A stretch of 64,000 bases of DNA from an uncultured Bacteroidales bacterium. Its GTDB lineage: Bacteria > Bacteroidota > Bacteroidia > Bacteroidales > Muribaculaceae. A program made the translations under genes and the position numbers. Every line of letters starts with the position of its first letter. Position 1 is the stretch's first letter. The stretch lies in NCBI GenBank assembly GCA_902774055.1, contig CACYGX010000007.1, positions 1 through 64,000 on the forward strand, written 5' to 3'. The notes below the pieces were generated by a model. The model was not told where the DNA came from. It made no database searches and worked only from the letters and a program-made list of their open reading frames with translations. This document shows positions 16,018 to 24,324 of this stretch, one piece after another.

Positions 16018-16866
16018 ATGGCAATGATGAGACAACAACATCCCGCCAAGCGGGGACAAATGATGCTTTACCTGGTGTTACTGGCTGTGGTTGTGGCTTG
16101 TATGGTGGCACTGAGCCTGTGTGACCGTCCTAAGGACTCACCGAGCGAGCGCCCTAGCGGAGGTGACACCCTAGACATTGCCATTGAGTATTCTCCCGTG
16201 ACCTATTATACCTATGATGACACCCTGGGAGGCTATAACTACGACCTGTTACGACTGATGTCGGACAGCACCGGTTGCCCCATGAAGTTCCATCCCGTGG
16301 TGACGCTCGAGAAGGCCCTTGCCGGCCTTGACGACGGACGCTATGACGTGGTGGTGGCCCAGTTCCCGATGACAGCGGGCGACACGGCACGGTTTGCCTT
16401 CACCCAACCCATCTACATCGACCAGCAGGTGCTCGTGCAGCGCCGTGGCAGCAATGCCATCCACTCCCAACTGGATCTGGCAGGTGACACCGTGTGGGTC
16501 GTCAAGGGCTCCCCGATGATTGAACGCATCGCCAGTTTGAGCCGCGAGATAGGTGACACCATCTACGTCCATGTGGACGAGCTCTACGGCCCCGAGCAGC
16601 TGATGATGATGGTATCGGCTGGCGAAATCCGCTATGCCGTCGTCAACCGTTCCATCGCCCGAGCCATGGCCCCACGGCTGGGCAATCTGGACCGTTCGGT
16701 CGCCATCAGCCTGTCACAGTTCCAGTCATGGATGGTAGCCAAAAATCGCCAGAGCCTGTGCGACAGTCTGAACCTGTGGCACAACCAGTTGAAGCGTGAC
16801 ACGGCAGTTTACCTGGGCCTGCAACGACGCTATTTTGGTGGCACCTTCCCCACGTTGGCACGATAA
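16018..16866 (+). CDS. Membrane-anchored solute-binding protein (SBP_bac_3/MltF N-domain-like)
   Basis: This protein has about 282 residues. A basic N-terminus is followed by one hydrophobic segment (about 15-33, MLYLVLLAVVVACMVAL) that anchors or exports it. A type-3 periplasmic-binding fold follows: LDIAIEYSPVTYYTYDDTLG, then YNYDLLRLMS, YDVVVAQFPMTAGD and FTQPIYIDQQVLVQRRGS. It resembles the N-terminal binding module of the lytic transglycosylase MltF but lacks the transglycosylase domain. A ligand-sensing role at the inner membrane is likely; the ligand is unknown. No ABC transporter genes are adjacent. Confidence 0.75.
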   Translation: MAMMRQQHPAKRGQMMLYLVLLAVVVACMVALSLCDRPKDSPSERPSGGDTLDIAIEYSPVTYYTYDDTLGGYNYDLLRLMSDSTGCPMKFHPVVTLEKALAGLDDGRYDVVVAQFPMTAGDTARFAFTQPIYIDQQVLVQRRGSNAIHSQLDLAGDTVWVVKGSPMIERIASLSREIGDTIYVHVDELYGPEQLMMMVSAGEIRYAVVNRSIARAMAPRLGNLDRSVAISLSQFQSWMVAKNRQSLCDSLNLWHNQLKRDTAVYLGLQRRYFGGTFPTLAR

Positions 16867-16924
16867 TTGCAGTGTTGAGATACATTTTACCCAATTCACA
16901 CAAACAAATTAACCCCACTCAGCT

Positions 16925-18616
16925 ATGCTTACCAGGAAGAAAAAGAAAGAATCAGCCACAGCCAACTTTGAGAAATTCCTCAAGGCGACCAATTGTACCT
17001 ACACCACAACAGAGGAAAAACCGAACCGAACCTACGACTTTGAGTTTCAGGCGGCACGCTTTGTCGCTTCTATCCGTCCCCAGGACGACTGTCTGGAAAT
17101 CACCTATCCCTGTATGGCCCGCGCCACGATGAGCCAGCTAGAGCTAGTGCGCTCCAAGTGCAATGAACGCAACAACAGCAACATCCTGTTTAAGTTCAGC
17201 TACTCGATTGACCACGAGCAGAATCAGATCAATGTGCACATGTCATTCTATAACAACCGGGTCGATACCGAGGAACTCACCAATGAGCTCAAGGCCGCCT
17301 TCCACTTCCAGCGGGAGTGGCAACGCGACTTTGACGAAGCCGTCTCCATTGCCAAGGACAACGACTCGCAGGACCTGGAGAGCGAGCTCTACAAGTATGA
17401 GCGCGAGATGTTCATGCTGCGTCGCCTGGAGTTGAGGCATCAGCTTGGCGGTAACACAGCCATCATCGACTCCGACACGGGTAAGTTGCCCCTGTGGCAA
17501 CTGTTGGAGACCGTCTCTCCCCTGCCCCAAGCCCTGCTGATGTTCATGACGGTGAACACCGTGAGCGGCCAGCAGCGGCTCGACAACACCGACGACATCC
17601 GCAACTTCGACCTGCGCCATGCTCTGGTCGAGGGCGACGGCGAACAGGCAAGATTAATACGCGATTATGCCGTGCTTGACCTGCACTACAAGCAGGGCCA
17701 TGACGAGAAGCCCCGCATGACCACCATCACCCTCACCGCCGAGGGCGAGGACACCAACAGCATCTACACCCGTGTGACCGTCACCCATGTGCCCCGCAAC
17801 GCCAGCCGCATGAGTTCGATGAGCAACGAGGGCCGCCAGCCCCACAACATCAGCCTGCTCATCGCCCTTGACCGCAGTAGCGACAAGCAGCGTGAGCAAG
17901 AGTTCAACTACATGTGGACCGATGCCATGATCAAGGCCAAAAATGGCGAAAAGGATAGCCTGAACGAGGATCAGGAAATGTTGTGCCAGGTCTATATCGC
18001 TGATGTGGCCTATAATCTCTACTGGGGCCAGCAGTTGTTCAACGCCGGCCGCTACTATGAGGCGATCCTGCACCTGGAGAACGTGTACAACAGTTTCCGC
18101 GAGAACTTCTTTGAAATGAAGGGCGAGCACAGGCGTGTATTCATGGAAGTGGTCTATAAACTGGGCTTCTGCTACAATGATTTGGGCTTGCCCAAGCAGG
18201 CATTTTACTACCTTGACCTCGTGGCCAGTGATGGCAACATCAGGCACACCATGGAGCTGGTTAACGCGATGGCCAACAGCAAGGACATGCGCTTGTTCTC
18301 TTATACCGAGGGGGTGATGGATGAGGTGAAGAAAAACTTCAGCGAGGCCGACGAACTGCCTGAAAACATCAAGGACTTCATCAACTTCTTGAGGCGCCGT
18401 CGTGGCTATGCCTATATCGACTTCAACGACCTTGACAAGGCAGAGAAAATCTTCACCCACATGCTCAAGGAGGAAGACAATGCCGATTATGCCATCAACG
18501 AGTTGGCCTATATCAAGAAACTGCGCCAGCAACGCGGCGATGATATGCCCGCTGACACAGGGGAGTCACCCGAAGGCAGTGATGGCTTCACTCTCCCCGA
18601 TGAACTGCCATTTTAA
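16925..18616 (+). CDS. Conserved hypothetical protein with TPR-like C-terminal half
   Basis: This 563-residue cytoplasmic-type protein begins MLTRKKKKE and has no signal peptide. The first 130 residues form an alpha/beta domain (DFEFQAARFVASIRPQDDCL). A charged helical region follows at about 150-190. The C-terminal half (about 345-545) is helical with TPR-like units such as YNLYWGQQLFNAGRYYEAIL, KLGFCYNDLGLPKQAFYYLD and YIDFNDLDKAEKIFTHML. A scaffold or chaperone-like role is possible but I do not recognise the family. It starts 58 bp after the solute-binding gene and may be co-transcribed. Confidence 0.7.
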   Translation: MLTRKKKKESATANFEKFLKATNCTYTTTEEKPNRTYDFEFQAARFVASIRPQDDCLEITYPCMARATMSQLELVRSKCNERNNSNILFKFSYSIDHEQNQINVHMSFYNNRVDTEELTNELKAAFHFQREWQRDFDEAVSIAKDNDSQDLESELYKYEREMFMLRRLELRHQLGGNTAIIDSDTGKLPLWQLLETVSPLPQALLMFMTVNTVSGQQRLDNTDDIRNFDLRHALVEGDGEQARLIRDYAVLDLHYKQGHDEKPRMTTITLTAEGEDTNSIYTRVTVTHVPRNASRMSSMSNEGRQPHNISLLIALDRSSDKQREQEFNYMWTDAMIKAKNGEKDSLNEDQEMLCQVYIADVAYNLYWGQQLFNAGRYYEAILHLENVYNSFRENFFEMKGEHRRVFMEVVYKLGFCYNDLGLPKQAFYYLDLVASDGNIRHTMELVNAMANSKDMRLFSYTEGVMDEVKKNFSEADELPENIKDFINFLRRRRGYAYIDFNDLDKAEKIFTHMLKEEDNADYAINELAYIKKLRQQRGDDMPADTGESPEGSDGFTLPDELPF

Positions 18617-18628
18617 CCAGGGCAATTG

Positions 18629-19543
18629 TTAAGCCTTGGTATGGAGGGCTGTGCCGAAATAACGTGGAATCGGCGTCTCGAAATAGAGGGGTTCACCCGT
18701 GACAGGGTGGTGAAACGCTAAGCGAAAGGCGTGCAGACACATACGGCTGCCAGGATCGTCCTGGTGGCCGTATTTTCCATCACCCACAACGGGGTGGCCG
18801 ATGTCGGCCATGTGGACACGGATCTGGTTCTTGCGGCCAGTGAGCAGGTGCAGGAAGAGCAACGCGCGGCTATCGGCCTGTTCAACGAGTTCCCACTCGG
18901 TTGCGGCCCACTTGCCACCATCATCAACAGGACTGCTGACCACCACCATGCGCTCGGTATCGTGGAGCCAACTCTCAACACGACCTTGCGGCTCCTCCAT
19001 GACACCCTCGACCACAGCGACATAACGGCGGTCGATGATGGTGCTGTGCCAGTCGGCCGTCATCTGCTGCTGCACATCAACGCTCTTGGCATACACCATG
19101 AGGCCCGAGGTGCGGGTATCCAGACGGTGGACCACATGGGCCGTGCAACGCTGGCGCGTCTCGGCAAAATGACGGTCTAGCAGGGTTTTCATATTCAGGC
19201 TGCCAGCCCCTACAGGCATGGACAACACACCCTGCTGCTTGTCAACGACAACCACCCACCAGTCCTCATAAACGATGCGGTAATAGGGATTATTGGTCGA
19301 CGAAGGGCGTGCATGGCGACGAATCTGCACCACACAACCCTCATCAAGCGGATAATCGACATGGGATTGCACCTGTCCGTCAACGGTGACACCGCCATGA
19401 ACCAGGATGGATTTAGCCTTGTTGCGGCTGATGCCGTCCAGCGTTTGCATAACGAAGTCGAGCAACTTGCAGGGTTGTTTCACCTCGCGTGTGACAGCCT
19501 TGTCATCGTTGCGGGGAACCCGGTGGTCGTGAGGTCGTGACAT
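18629..19543 (-). CDS. RluA-family RNA pseudouridine synthase
   Basis: 304 residues. An N-terminal S4 RNA-binding segment (about 25-80, SRNKAKSILVHGGVTVDGQ) is followed by the synthase domain with the catalytic motif HRLDTRTSG (Asp142) and the later LLTGRKNQIRVHMADIGHPV. It isomerises uridine to pseudouridine in rRNA or tRNA; the target position is not predictable. It lies 23 bp after dnaJ on the same strand and is probably the last gene of a grpE-dnaJ transcript. It is convergent with the preceding plus-strand gene. Confidence 0.9.
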   Translation of the reverse strand: MSRPHDHRVPRNDDKAVTREVKQPCKLLDFVMQTLDGISRNKAKSILVHGGVTVDGQVQSHVDYPLDEGCVVQIRRHARPSSTNNPYYRIVYEDWWVVVVDKQQGVLSMPVGAGSLNMKTLLDRHFAETRQRCTAHVVHRLDTRTSGLMVYAKSVDVQQQMTADWHSTIIDRRYVAVVEGVMEEPQGRVESWLHDTERMVVVSSPVDDGGKWAATEWELVEQADSRALLFLHLLTGRKNQIRVHMADIGHPVVGDGKYGHQDDPGSRMCLHAFRLAFHHPVTGEPLYFETPIPRYFGTALHTKA

Positions 19544-19566
19544 TTCAATATAAAGGGTTAAAATGT

Positions 19567-20742
19567 TTAGTCAAAAATGTGTCGCAGACGAGAGAAGATG
19601 CGGCTCTTGTCGCTATCGCTGGGCTTGATATGGTCGCCAGCATTCTGCAGCATGAGCATGGCCTCCTTCTCCTTGTCGTTAAGTTTCTCGGGCATATAGA
19701 CCATGACATTGATGAGCAGGTCTCCCGTCCCGTAGCGCTCGGGCGAGGGCAGTCCCTTGCCGCGCAGGCGCAGGATGCTACCAGGCTGAGTACCAGGCTT
19801 GATGGTCACACGCGCCTTGCCATCGACGGTAGGCACATCGACTTTTCCGCCCAGCACAGCGGTGGGAATATCTAGCATCAAATTGTAGATGAGGTCGTTG
19901 CCGTCGCGTGTGAGTTGTGCATCACGCACTTCCTCGATGACAACGAGCAAGTCACCAGGCACGCCGCCACCGGGGGCATCGTTGCCATGACGACCCATCC
20001 TCAGGGTCATGCCGTCGGCCACACCAGCAGGGATGCTGATGCTCACCACTTCCTCCTTGCGCACGAGGCCCTTGCCGCTGCAGTGGGGGCAGGTCTCCTT
20101 GATGCGCTTGCCACTACCGCCACAACTGTGGCAGACAGTCTGGGACTGCATGGTGCCGAACATCGTGCGCTGCATGCGCACCTCAACACCGCTGCCGTGG
20201 CAGGTGGGGCAGGTCTCAAGGGCCGTGCCGTCCTTGGCGCCAGTACCATGGCAATGTTCACAAGACTTCATGCGAGGGATGCGCAATTTCTTCTCGGCGC
20301 CCTTAGCAATCTCACTAAGGTTCATCTTGACACGGACGCGCAGGTCAGTACCGCGGTTCACACGTTGCGACTGCCCGCCGCCACCGCCGCCAAAGAAATC
20401 GCCAAAGCCTCCGAAACCACCGAAACCGCCAAACAGGTCGCCGAACTGACGCAGGATGTCCTCCATCGACATGCCGCCGCCATAGCCGCCACCGCCCATC
20501 TGCTCACCAGCAAAACCAAACTGGTCATAGCGGGCGCGCTTGTCGGGGTCACTGAGGACGTTATAGGCCTCGGCAGCCTCTTTGAACTTCTCCTCAGCAG
20601 CCTTTTTCTCGGCATCGCTCTTGCCTTGCTGTTTATCGGGGTGATACTGGATGGCCAACTTGCGGTAAGCCTTCTTCAGGTCATCGGCTGTAGCATTTTT
20701 TTCTACACCCAGTACCTCATAGTAATCTCTTTTCTGAGCCAT
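19567..20742 (-). CDS. dnaJ: Chaperone DnaJ (Hsp40)
   Basis: 391 residues. A J domain (about 5-68, with HPDK) that stimulates DnaK ATPase is followed by a long Gly/Phe-rich region with repeated GGFGGFGG units (about 75-125). Four CxxCxGxG zinc-finger repeats (about 147-215: [32 protein letters not shown]) and the C-terminal substrate-binding domains complete it. This is a complete class A DnaJ. It follows grpE by 25 bp. No CIRCE operator was noticed upstream of grpE. Confidence 0.98.
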   Translation of the reverse strand: MAQKRDYYEVLGVEKNATADDLKKAYRKLAIQYHPDKQQGKSDAEKKAAEEKFKEAAEAYNVLSDPDKRARYDQFGFAGEQMGGGGYGGGMSMEDILRQFGDLFGGFGGFGGFGDFFGGGGGGQSQRVNRGTDLRVRVKMNLSEIAKGAEKKLRIPRMKSCEHCHGTGAKDGTALETCPTCHGSGVEVRMQRTMFGTMQSQTVCHSCGGSGKRIKETCPHCSGKGLVRKEEVVSISIPAGVADGMTLRMGRHGNDAPGGGVPGDLLVVIEEVRDAQLTRDGNDLIYNLMLDIPTAVLGGKVDVPTVDGKARVTIKPGTQPGSILRLRGKGLPSPERYGTGDLLINVMVYMPEKLNDKEKEAMLMLQNAGDHIKPSDSDKSRIFSRLRHIFD

Positions 20743-20767
20743 AGTTCTCTAGTTTTAATATTTCACA

Positions 20768-21349
20768 TCAACTGCCAACGACCACCTTGGCATAGCGCAA
20801 GACTTTGTCGTTGATCTTGTAGCCCTTGATAGCAGTATCAATGACCTTGCCCTTCATCGAGGGGTCAGGGGCGGGGAACATCGTCACGGCTTCATGAACA
20901 TCGGTATCGAAATCCATGCCCGTCGAGTCAATAGCCTTAACATGCTGGGACTCAAGATACTTGATGAATTTATTATAGATCAGATCCACGCCCTCCTTGA
21001 GGCTTTCGAGGTCACCACCCTTGTTGATGGCATCCATCGCGCGCTCCAGGTCGTCGATCACGGGCAAGAGGTCACGCATGGCACTCTCGGCGCCGTTCTT
21101 GATGAGTTCAGCCTTCTCGTTGAGGGTGCGTTTGCGGTAATTATCAAATTCGGCCAGTTTAAAGGCATATTCCTTCTTCTGGTGCTCTAACTGCTCTTTA
21201 AGGTCTGCAATGATCTGTTCTGGGTCCTCTTTTACAGTTTTCTCGTTATTGGTAGCCTGCTGCTCTATATTCTGGGCCTGCTGGTCCTGAATTTCTTCTT
21301 GAGCGGCCTTAGCCTCTTCATTCTGATTCTTTTTGTTTTTCTTTGACAT
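20768..21349 (-). CDS. grpE: Nucleotide exchange factor GrpE
   Basis: 193 residues. A long charged, Gln/Glu-rich coiled-coil N-terminus (about 1-75) leads to the core with LAEFDNYRKRT (about 84-94), then helices and the C-terminal beta domain ending NDKVLRYAKVVVG. It releases ADP from DnaK as a homodimer. First gene of grpE-dnaJ; dnaK is not in the window. The 77-bp gap to the upstream ispE suggests an independent or heat-responsive promoter, though I could not identify one. Confidence 0.97.
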   Translation of the reverse strand: MSKKNKKNQNEEAKAAQEEIQDQQAQNIEQQATNNEKTVKEDPEQIIADLKEQLEHQKKEYAFKLAEFDNYRKRTLNEKAELIKNGAESAMRDLLPVIDDLERAMDAINKGGDLESLKEGVDLIYNKFIKYLESQHVKAIDSTGMDFDTDVHEAVTMFPAPDPSMKGKVIDTAIKGYKINDKVLRYAKVVVGS

Positions 21350-21426
21350 ATCGTAGTTGTGTTAAAATCGTATTACTAGTGGAAACCTTGCAAAAACCAC
21401 TCCAATGCTACTGCATCAAGGTCGTG

Positions 21427-22245
21427 TTAAAGGCTGAGGACAAAGGTGGCGCAATCGGTAAAAATGTCAGCCGCCTGTCCTGCCAGTTTGTCATTATCAA
21501 AGATACCAAACACCGTCGATCCCGAGCCCGACATGGCAGCATACTGCGCGCCCACGTCCATCAGTTGAGCCTTGATGAGCCAGAGTTGGGGTAATGCAGC
21601 AAACACACTTGCCTCAAAGTCGTTGACCAGCAGCCCATCCCAAGCCGCTACTGGCAGGTGAACCGTCCGCTCCAGACTGGTTGCCGGCGCATGGGGAACC
21701 ACACGACTATAGGCCGTGCGGGTATCCACACCCACGGGTGGCTTGACCAGCAGCAAGGTTTTGCCGTTAAGTGTTACGTCAATGGGCGACAACACGTCGC
21801 CAATTCCCGTAGCCATCATGGGACGATTATAGATGAAAAAGGCGCAGTCAGCACCCAGCCTTGCCGCCATTGTCGCCAACTCGCTATCAGGCTGCTGCAG
21901 GTCAAACATCTTGTTGAGCATCAACAACACGTGGGCGGCATCGCTCGAACCGCCGCCCAAGCCAGCACCATCAGGAATGTGTTTATAGAGATGCATCGCC
22001 ACTGGCGGCAGGTCAAACCGCTCCTGCATCATGAGGTAGGCCCTCATGACCAGGTTTTTCTCTACAGGGCAATCCACAGCATTGCCGTAGCAGGCCAGCG
22101 ACGGTTCGCCAGTCGTTGGGACAATTTCCAGGATATCGGTGAGGGGGACAGGATAAAACACGGTCTCGATATTGTGGTAGCCGTCGGGGCGACGCTCCAC
22201 AATGTTCAAGCCCAAGTTGATTTTGGCGTTAGGAAATGAAATCAT
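21427..22245 (-). CDS. ispE: 4-diphosphocytidyl-2-C-methyl-D-erythritol kinase
   Basis: 272 residues, GHMP kinase family. It phosphorylates the 2-hydroxyl of CDP-methylerythritol in the MEP isoprenoid pathway. The substrate-side motif is AKINLGLNI (7-15) and the ATP-binding glycine-rich loop is PDGAGLGGGSSD (91-102); a C-terminal motif AMSGSGSTVFGIF is also intact. It starts 9 bp after cls, indicating translational coupling or a shared transcript with that lipid gene. Confidence 0.96.
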   Translation of the reverse strand: MISFPNAKINLGLNIVERRPDGYHNIETVFYPVPLTDILEIVPTTGEPSLACYGNAVDCPVEKNLVMRAYLMMQERFDLPPVAMHLYKHIPDGAGLGGGSSDAAHVLLMLNKMFDLQQPDSELATMAARLGADCAFFIYNRPMMATGIGDVLSPIDVTLNGKTLLLVKPPVGVDTRTAYSRVVPHAPATSLERTVHLPVAAWDGLLVNDFEASVFAALPQLWLIKAQLMDVGAQYAAMSGSGSTVFGIFDNDKLAGQAADIFTDCATFVLSL

Positions 22246-22254
22246 TGTAACAGG

Positions 22255-23703
22255 TTAAAGGATGGGGCTGATGAGACGGACAACAGATTCCAGAGCCTTC
22301 TGCATGAGTGGCCTTTGTTTCCACTTGCCCATGCTCACGCGTGTGCAATGCTTCAGGTCGGCCTCAAAGATGTCCTTCATCTTGCGGTTAAACTCCTTGC
22401 TATATACCAGCGCGTTGAACTCAAAATTGTGTTCAAAGCTACGGAAGTCGAAATTGGTCGAGCCCGTGGTGACAAACTCATCATCGACGATGACCACCTT
22501 GGCATGCATCATGGTGGGCTCATAGAAATAGATCTTGATACCCGACTGCAGGCACTCCTTGATATAGGAACCTGTTGCCAGCCGCAACATGACCGAGTCG
22601 GGGCGACGGGGTATGATCAGGCGCACATCAATGCCCGCCAGCGCCACCGTCTGCATCGCTTTGAGCAACGAGTCGCTGGGCAAGAAATAGGGCGATTGGA
22701 TGTACAACGTGTGCTTGGCAAGCGTGATAGCCTTGAGGAAGACGAACGAAATGTTGTTCCAGCGGCTGGTGGGTCCACTGGCCATCATCTGCACCAAGTG
22801 GTCGGGATTTCCCGTGGGCACGGTAAAGTGCTTGGGCGGTGCTGTCAGCAACTCTCGTGTAGTGAAATACCAGTCGATGGCAAACGAATATTGCATGGCA
22901 GCCACCGACTCGCCCTCGATGCGCAAGTGGGTGTCGCGCCATGCTGCCTCGGTATTTGTCCCGCAGACGTAACGGTCGGCAATGTTCATGCCTCCCACAT
23001 AACCAACCGTGCCGTCGATGACGACAATCTTGCGGTGGTTACGCCAATTGACACGAAGGAAGAACTGGGTGAAGGTCAATTCCAAGAAGGGGTGTACATC
23101 GATGCCTGCAGCACGCATATCCTTCAACACGCGCGGCTTGAAGTAGAATGACCCAACGTAGTCATAGAGCACCCTCACACGCACGCCCTCGCGGGCCTTG
23201 CGCTTCAACAGTTCGATGAGGCGTCGCCCAGTCGCATCGTTCTCGATGATAAAGTACTGGACATGAATGTATTCGCGCGCCTGTTCGATGTCGTGCAGGA
23301 GCGACTCAAACTTTTCCTCGCCCGTGGTAAATACACGTATATCATCGCCCTGGAACATGTGGGGCTCGGTCAACTTGTTGGCCAGCGAAATCAGTTGGCG
23401 TGAATCGTCGCTGAGATTGGCTGCAGGCTTGGCAGGCTCGGGAAAGTCGTTCATCCGCCTCAATTCTCGCAAGTGGGAACGGGAAATAAGGCTCATACCC
23501 TTGAGACTGCGCCCGAAAACCAAGTAAATCACCAAGCCCACAACGGGCAACAGAACTAGCACGAGCATCCATGCCATGGATTTAACCGGATTACGGTTCT
23601 CGCTGAGTACCACGACAATAACCGCCAACACGGTGAGCACATACAACACCATGAGGATGTTATAGACTAGATTGGCGTATGGAAACAATTCAGCAAGAAT
23701 CAT
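22255..23703 (-). CDS. cls: Cardiolipin synthase (phospholipase D family)
   Basis: 482 residues. Two N-terminal transmembrane segments (about 10-32 and 43-63) are followed by two PLD domains with HKD motifs: His223-Lys225-Asp230 in NHRKIVVID and His400-Lys402-Asp407 in MMHAKVVIVD. It condenses two phosphatidylglycerols into cardiolipin at the inner membrane. The length is normal for ClsA-type enzymes. Apparent operon with ispE. Confidence 0.95.
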   Translation of the reverse strand: MILAELFPYANLVYNILMVLYVLTVLAVIVVVLSENRNPVKSMAWMLVLVLLPVVGLVIYLVFGRSLKGMSLISRSHLRELRRMNDFPEPAKPAANLSDDSRQLISLANKLTEPHMFQGDDIRVFTTGEEKFESLLHDIEQAREYIHVQYFIIENDATGRRLIELLKRKAREGVRVRVLYDYVGSFYFKPRVLKDMRAAGIDVHPFLELTFTQFFLRVNWRNHRKIVVIDGTVGYVGGMNIADRYVCGTNTEAAWRDTHLRIEGESVAAMQYSFAIDWYFTTRELLTAPPKHFTVPTGNPDHLVQMMASGPTSRWNNISFVFLKAITLAKHTLYIQSPYFLPSDSLLKAMQTVALAGIDVRLIIPRRPDSVMLRLATGSYIKECLQSGIKIYFYEPTMMHAKVVIVDDEFVTTGSTNFDFRSFEHNFEFNALVYSKEFNRKMKDIFEADLKHCTRVSMGKWKQRPLMQKALESVVRLISPIL

Positions 23704-23827
23704 AATGGTACAGTTCTTCTCGGGTCAATCACGGAATTTCTAGACTAAAAACAATAACGGACGTGACTAGTGCACGCCCATTTCATTGATTTCAAACTGC
23801 GACAAGATGTGTCATCATGCAGTGCGA

Positions 23828-24139
23828 TCAACGCACCACCACCTTGCGCGACCACTGATTGCTGCACTTGACGATATAGAATCCCTTGGGGAAATCCACC
23901 GTAGTGCGCTGGTCGGCGCTCACGCGAACCACCTTGACTAGTTGTCCAGTAATCGAATACACGTTAAAAGTGGCGTCACTACTGCCTGCAGTGAAGACGA
24001 TACGGCCCTCGGCACCCTGCGCGGTAGGTCCCGTCTGAGCGGTATCAACGCGCTGAGGCAGGAAGTTGTCTGACACTGGGATAGCCTGTACGGCGCCCAC
24101 TGTCAACAGGATGGTTAATATGTAGAGCAAACGTCTCAT
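23828..24139 (-). CDS. Small secreted protein dominated by a T9SS sorting-domain-like fold
   Basis: 103 residues from ATG 24139; an upstream in-frame TTG is rejected because the signal peptide MRRLLYILTILLTVGAVQA starts at this ATG. After a linker, the rest reads as a type IX secretion C-terminal domain: an FNVYSITGQLVKVV strand pair, then TTVDFPKGFYIVKCSNQWSR and KVVVR at the end. Such domains are normally attached to a large cargo that they send to the cell surface. Here there is essentially no cargo. It may be the remnant of a truncated exoprotein, an adaptor, or a real mini-protein. It lies just downstream of the C10 cluster. Confidence 0.7.
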   Translation of the reverse strand: MRRLLYILTILLTVGAVQAIPVSDNFLPQRVDTAQTGPTAQGAEGRIVFTAGSSDATFNVYSITGQLVKVVRVSADQRTTVDFPKGFYIVKCSNQWSRKVVVR

Positions 24140-24260
24140 CTTGCTTTCGTTCCGTTTCAATCTGCAAAATTAATACAAAATTTTACAAACATCAAGCTTT
24201 TTCTGCGTTTTTTTCATTAGACCGCCAAAATGACGCTTGGTTTAACATGAACCACCCACC

Positions 24261-24290
24261 AAAAAAAGAGCCGGAGCAATTTTGCTCCGA
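24261..24290 (-). terminator. Intrinsic terminator of the first C10 gene
   Basis: CGGAGCAA (24272-24279) and TTGCTCCG (24282-24289) form a GC-rich stem. On the minus strand it is followed by a run of seven T (the A-run at 24261-24267), a classical intrinsic terminator about 35 bp after the stop codon. Confidence 0.8.
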
Positions 24291-24324
24291 CCCTCTCGAT
24301 ACTAACTTTTAACAGCTATGGATA

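Noticed and set aside
20743-21426. A heat-shock operator (CIRCE) before grpE or dnaJ
   Set aside because: I looked for the inverted repeat TTAGCACTC-N9-GAGTGCTAA and did not find it in the gaps.
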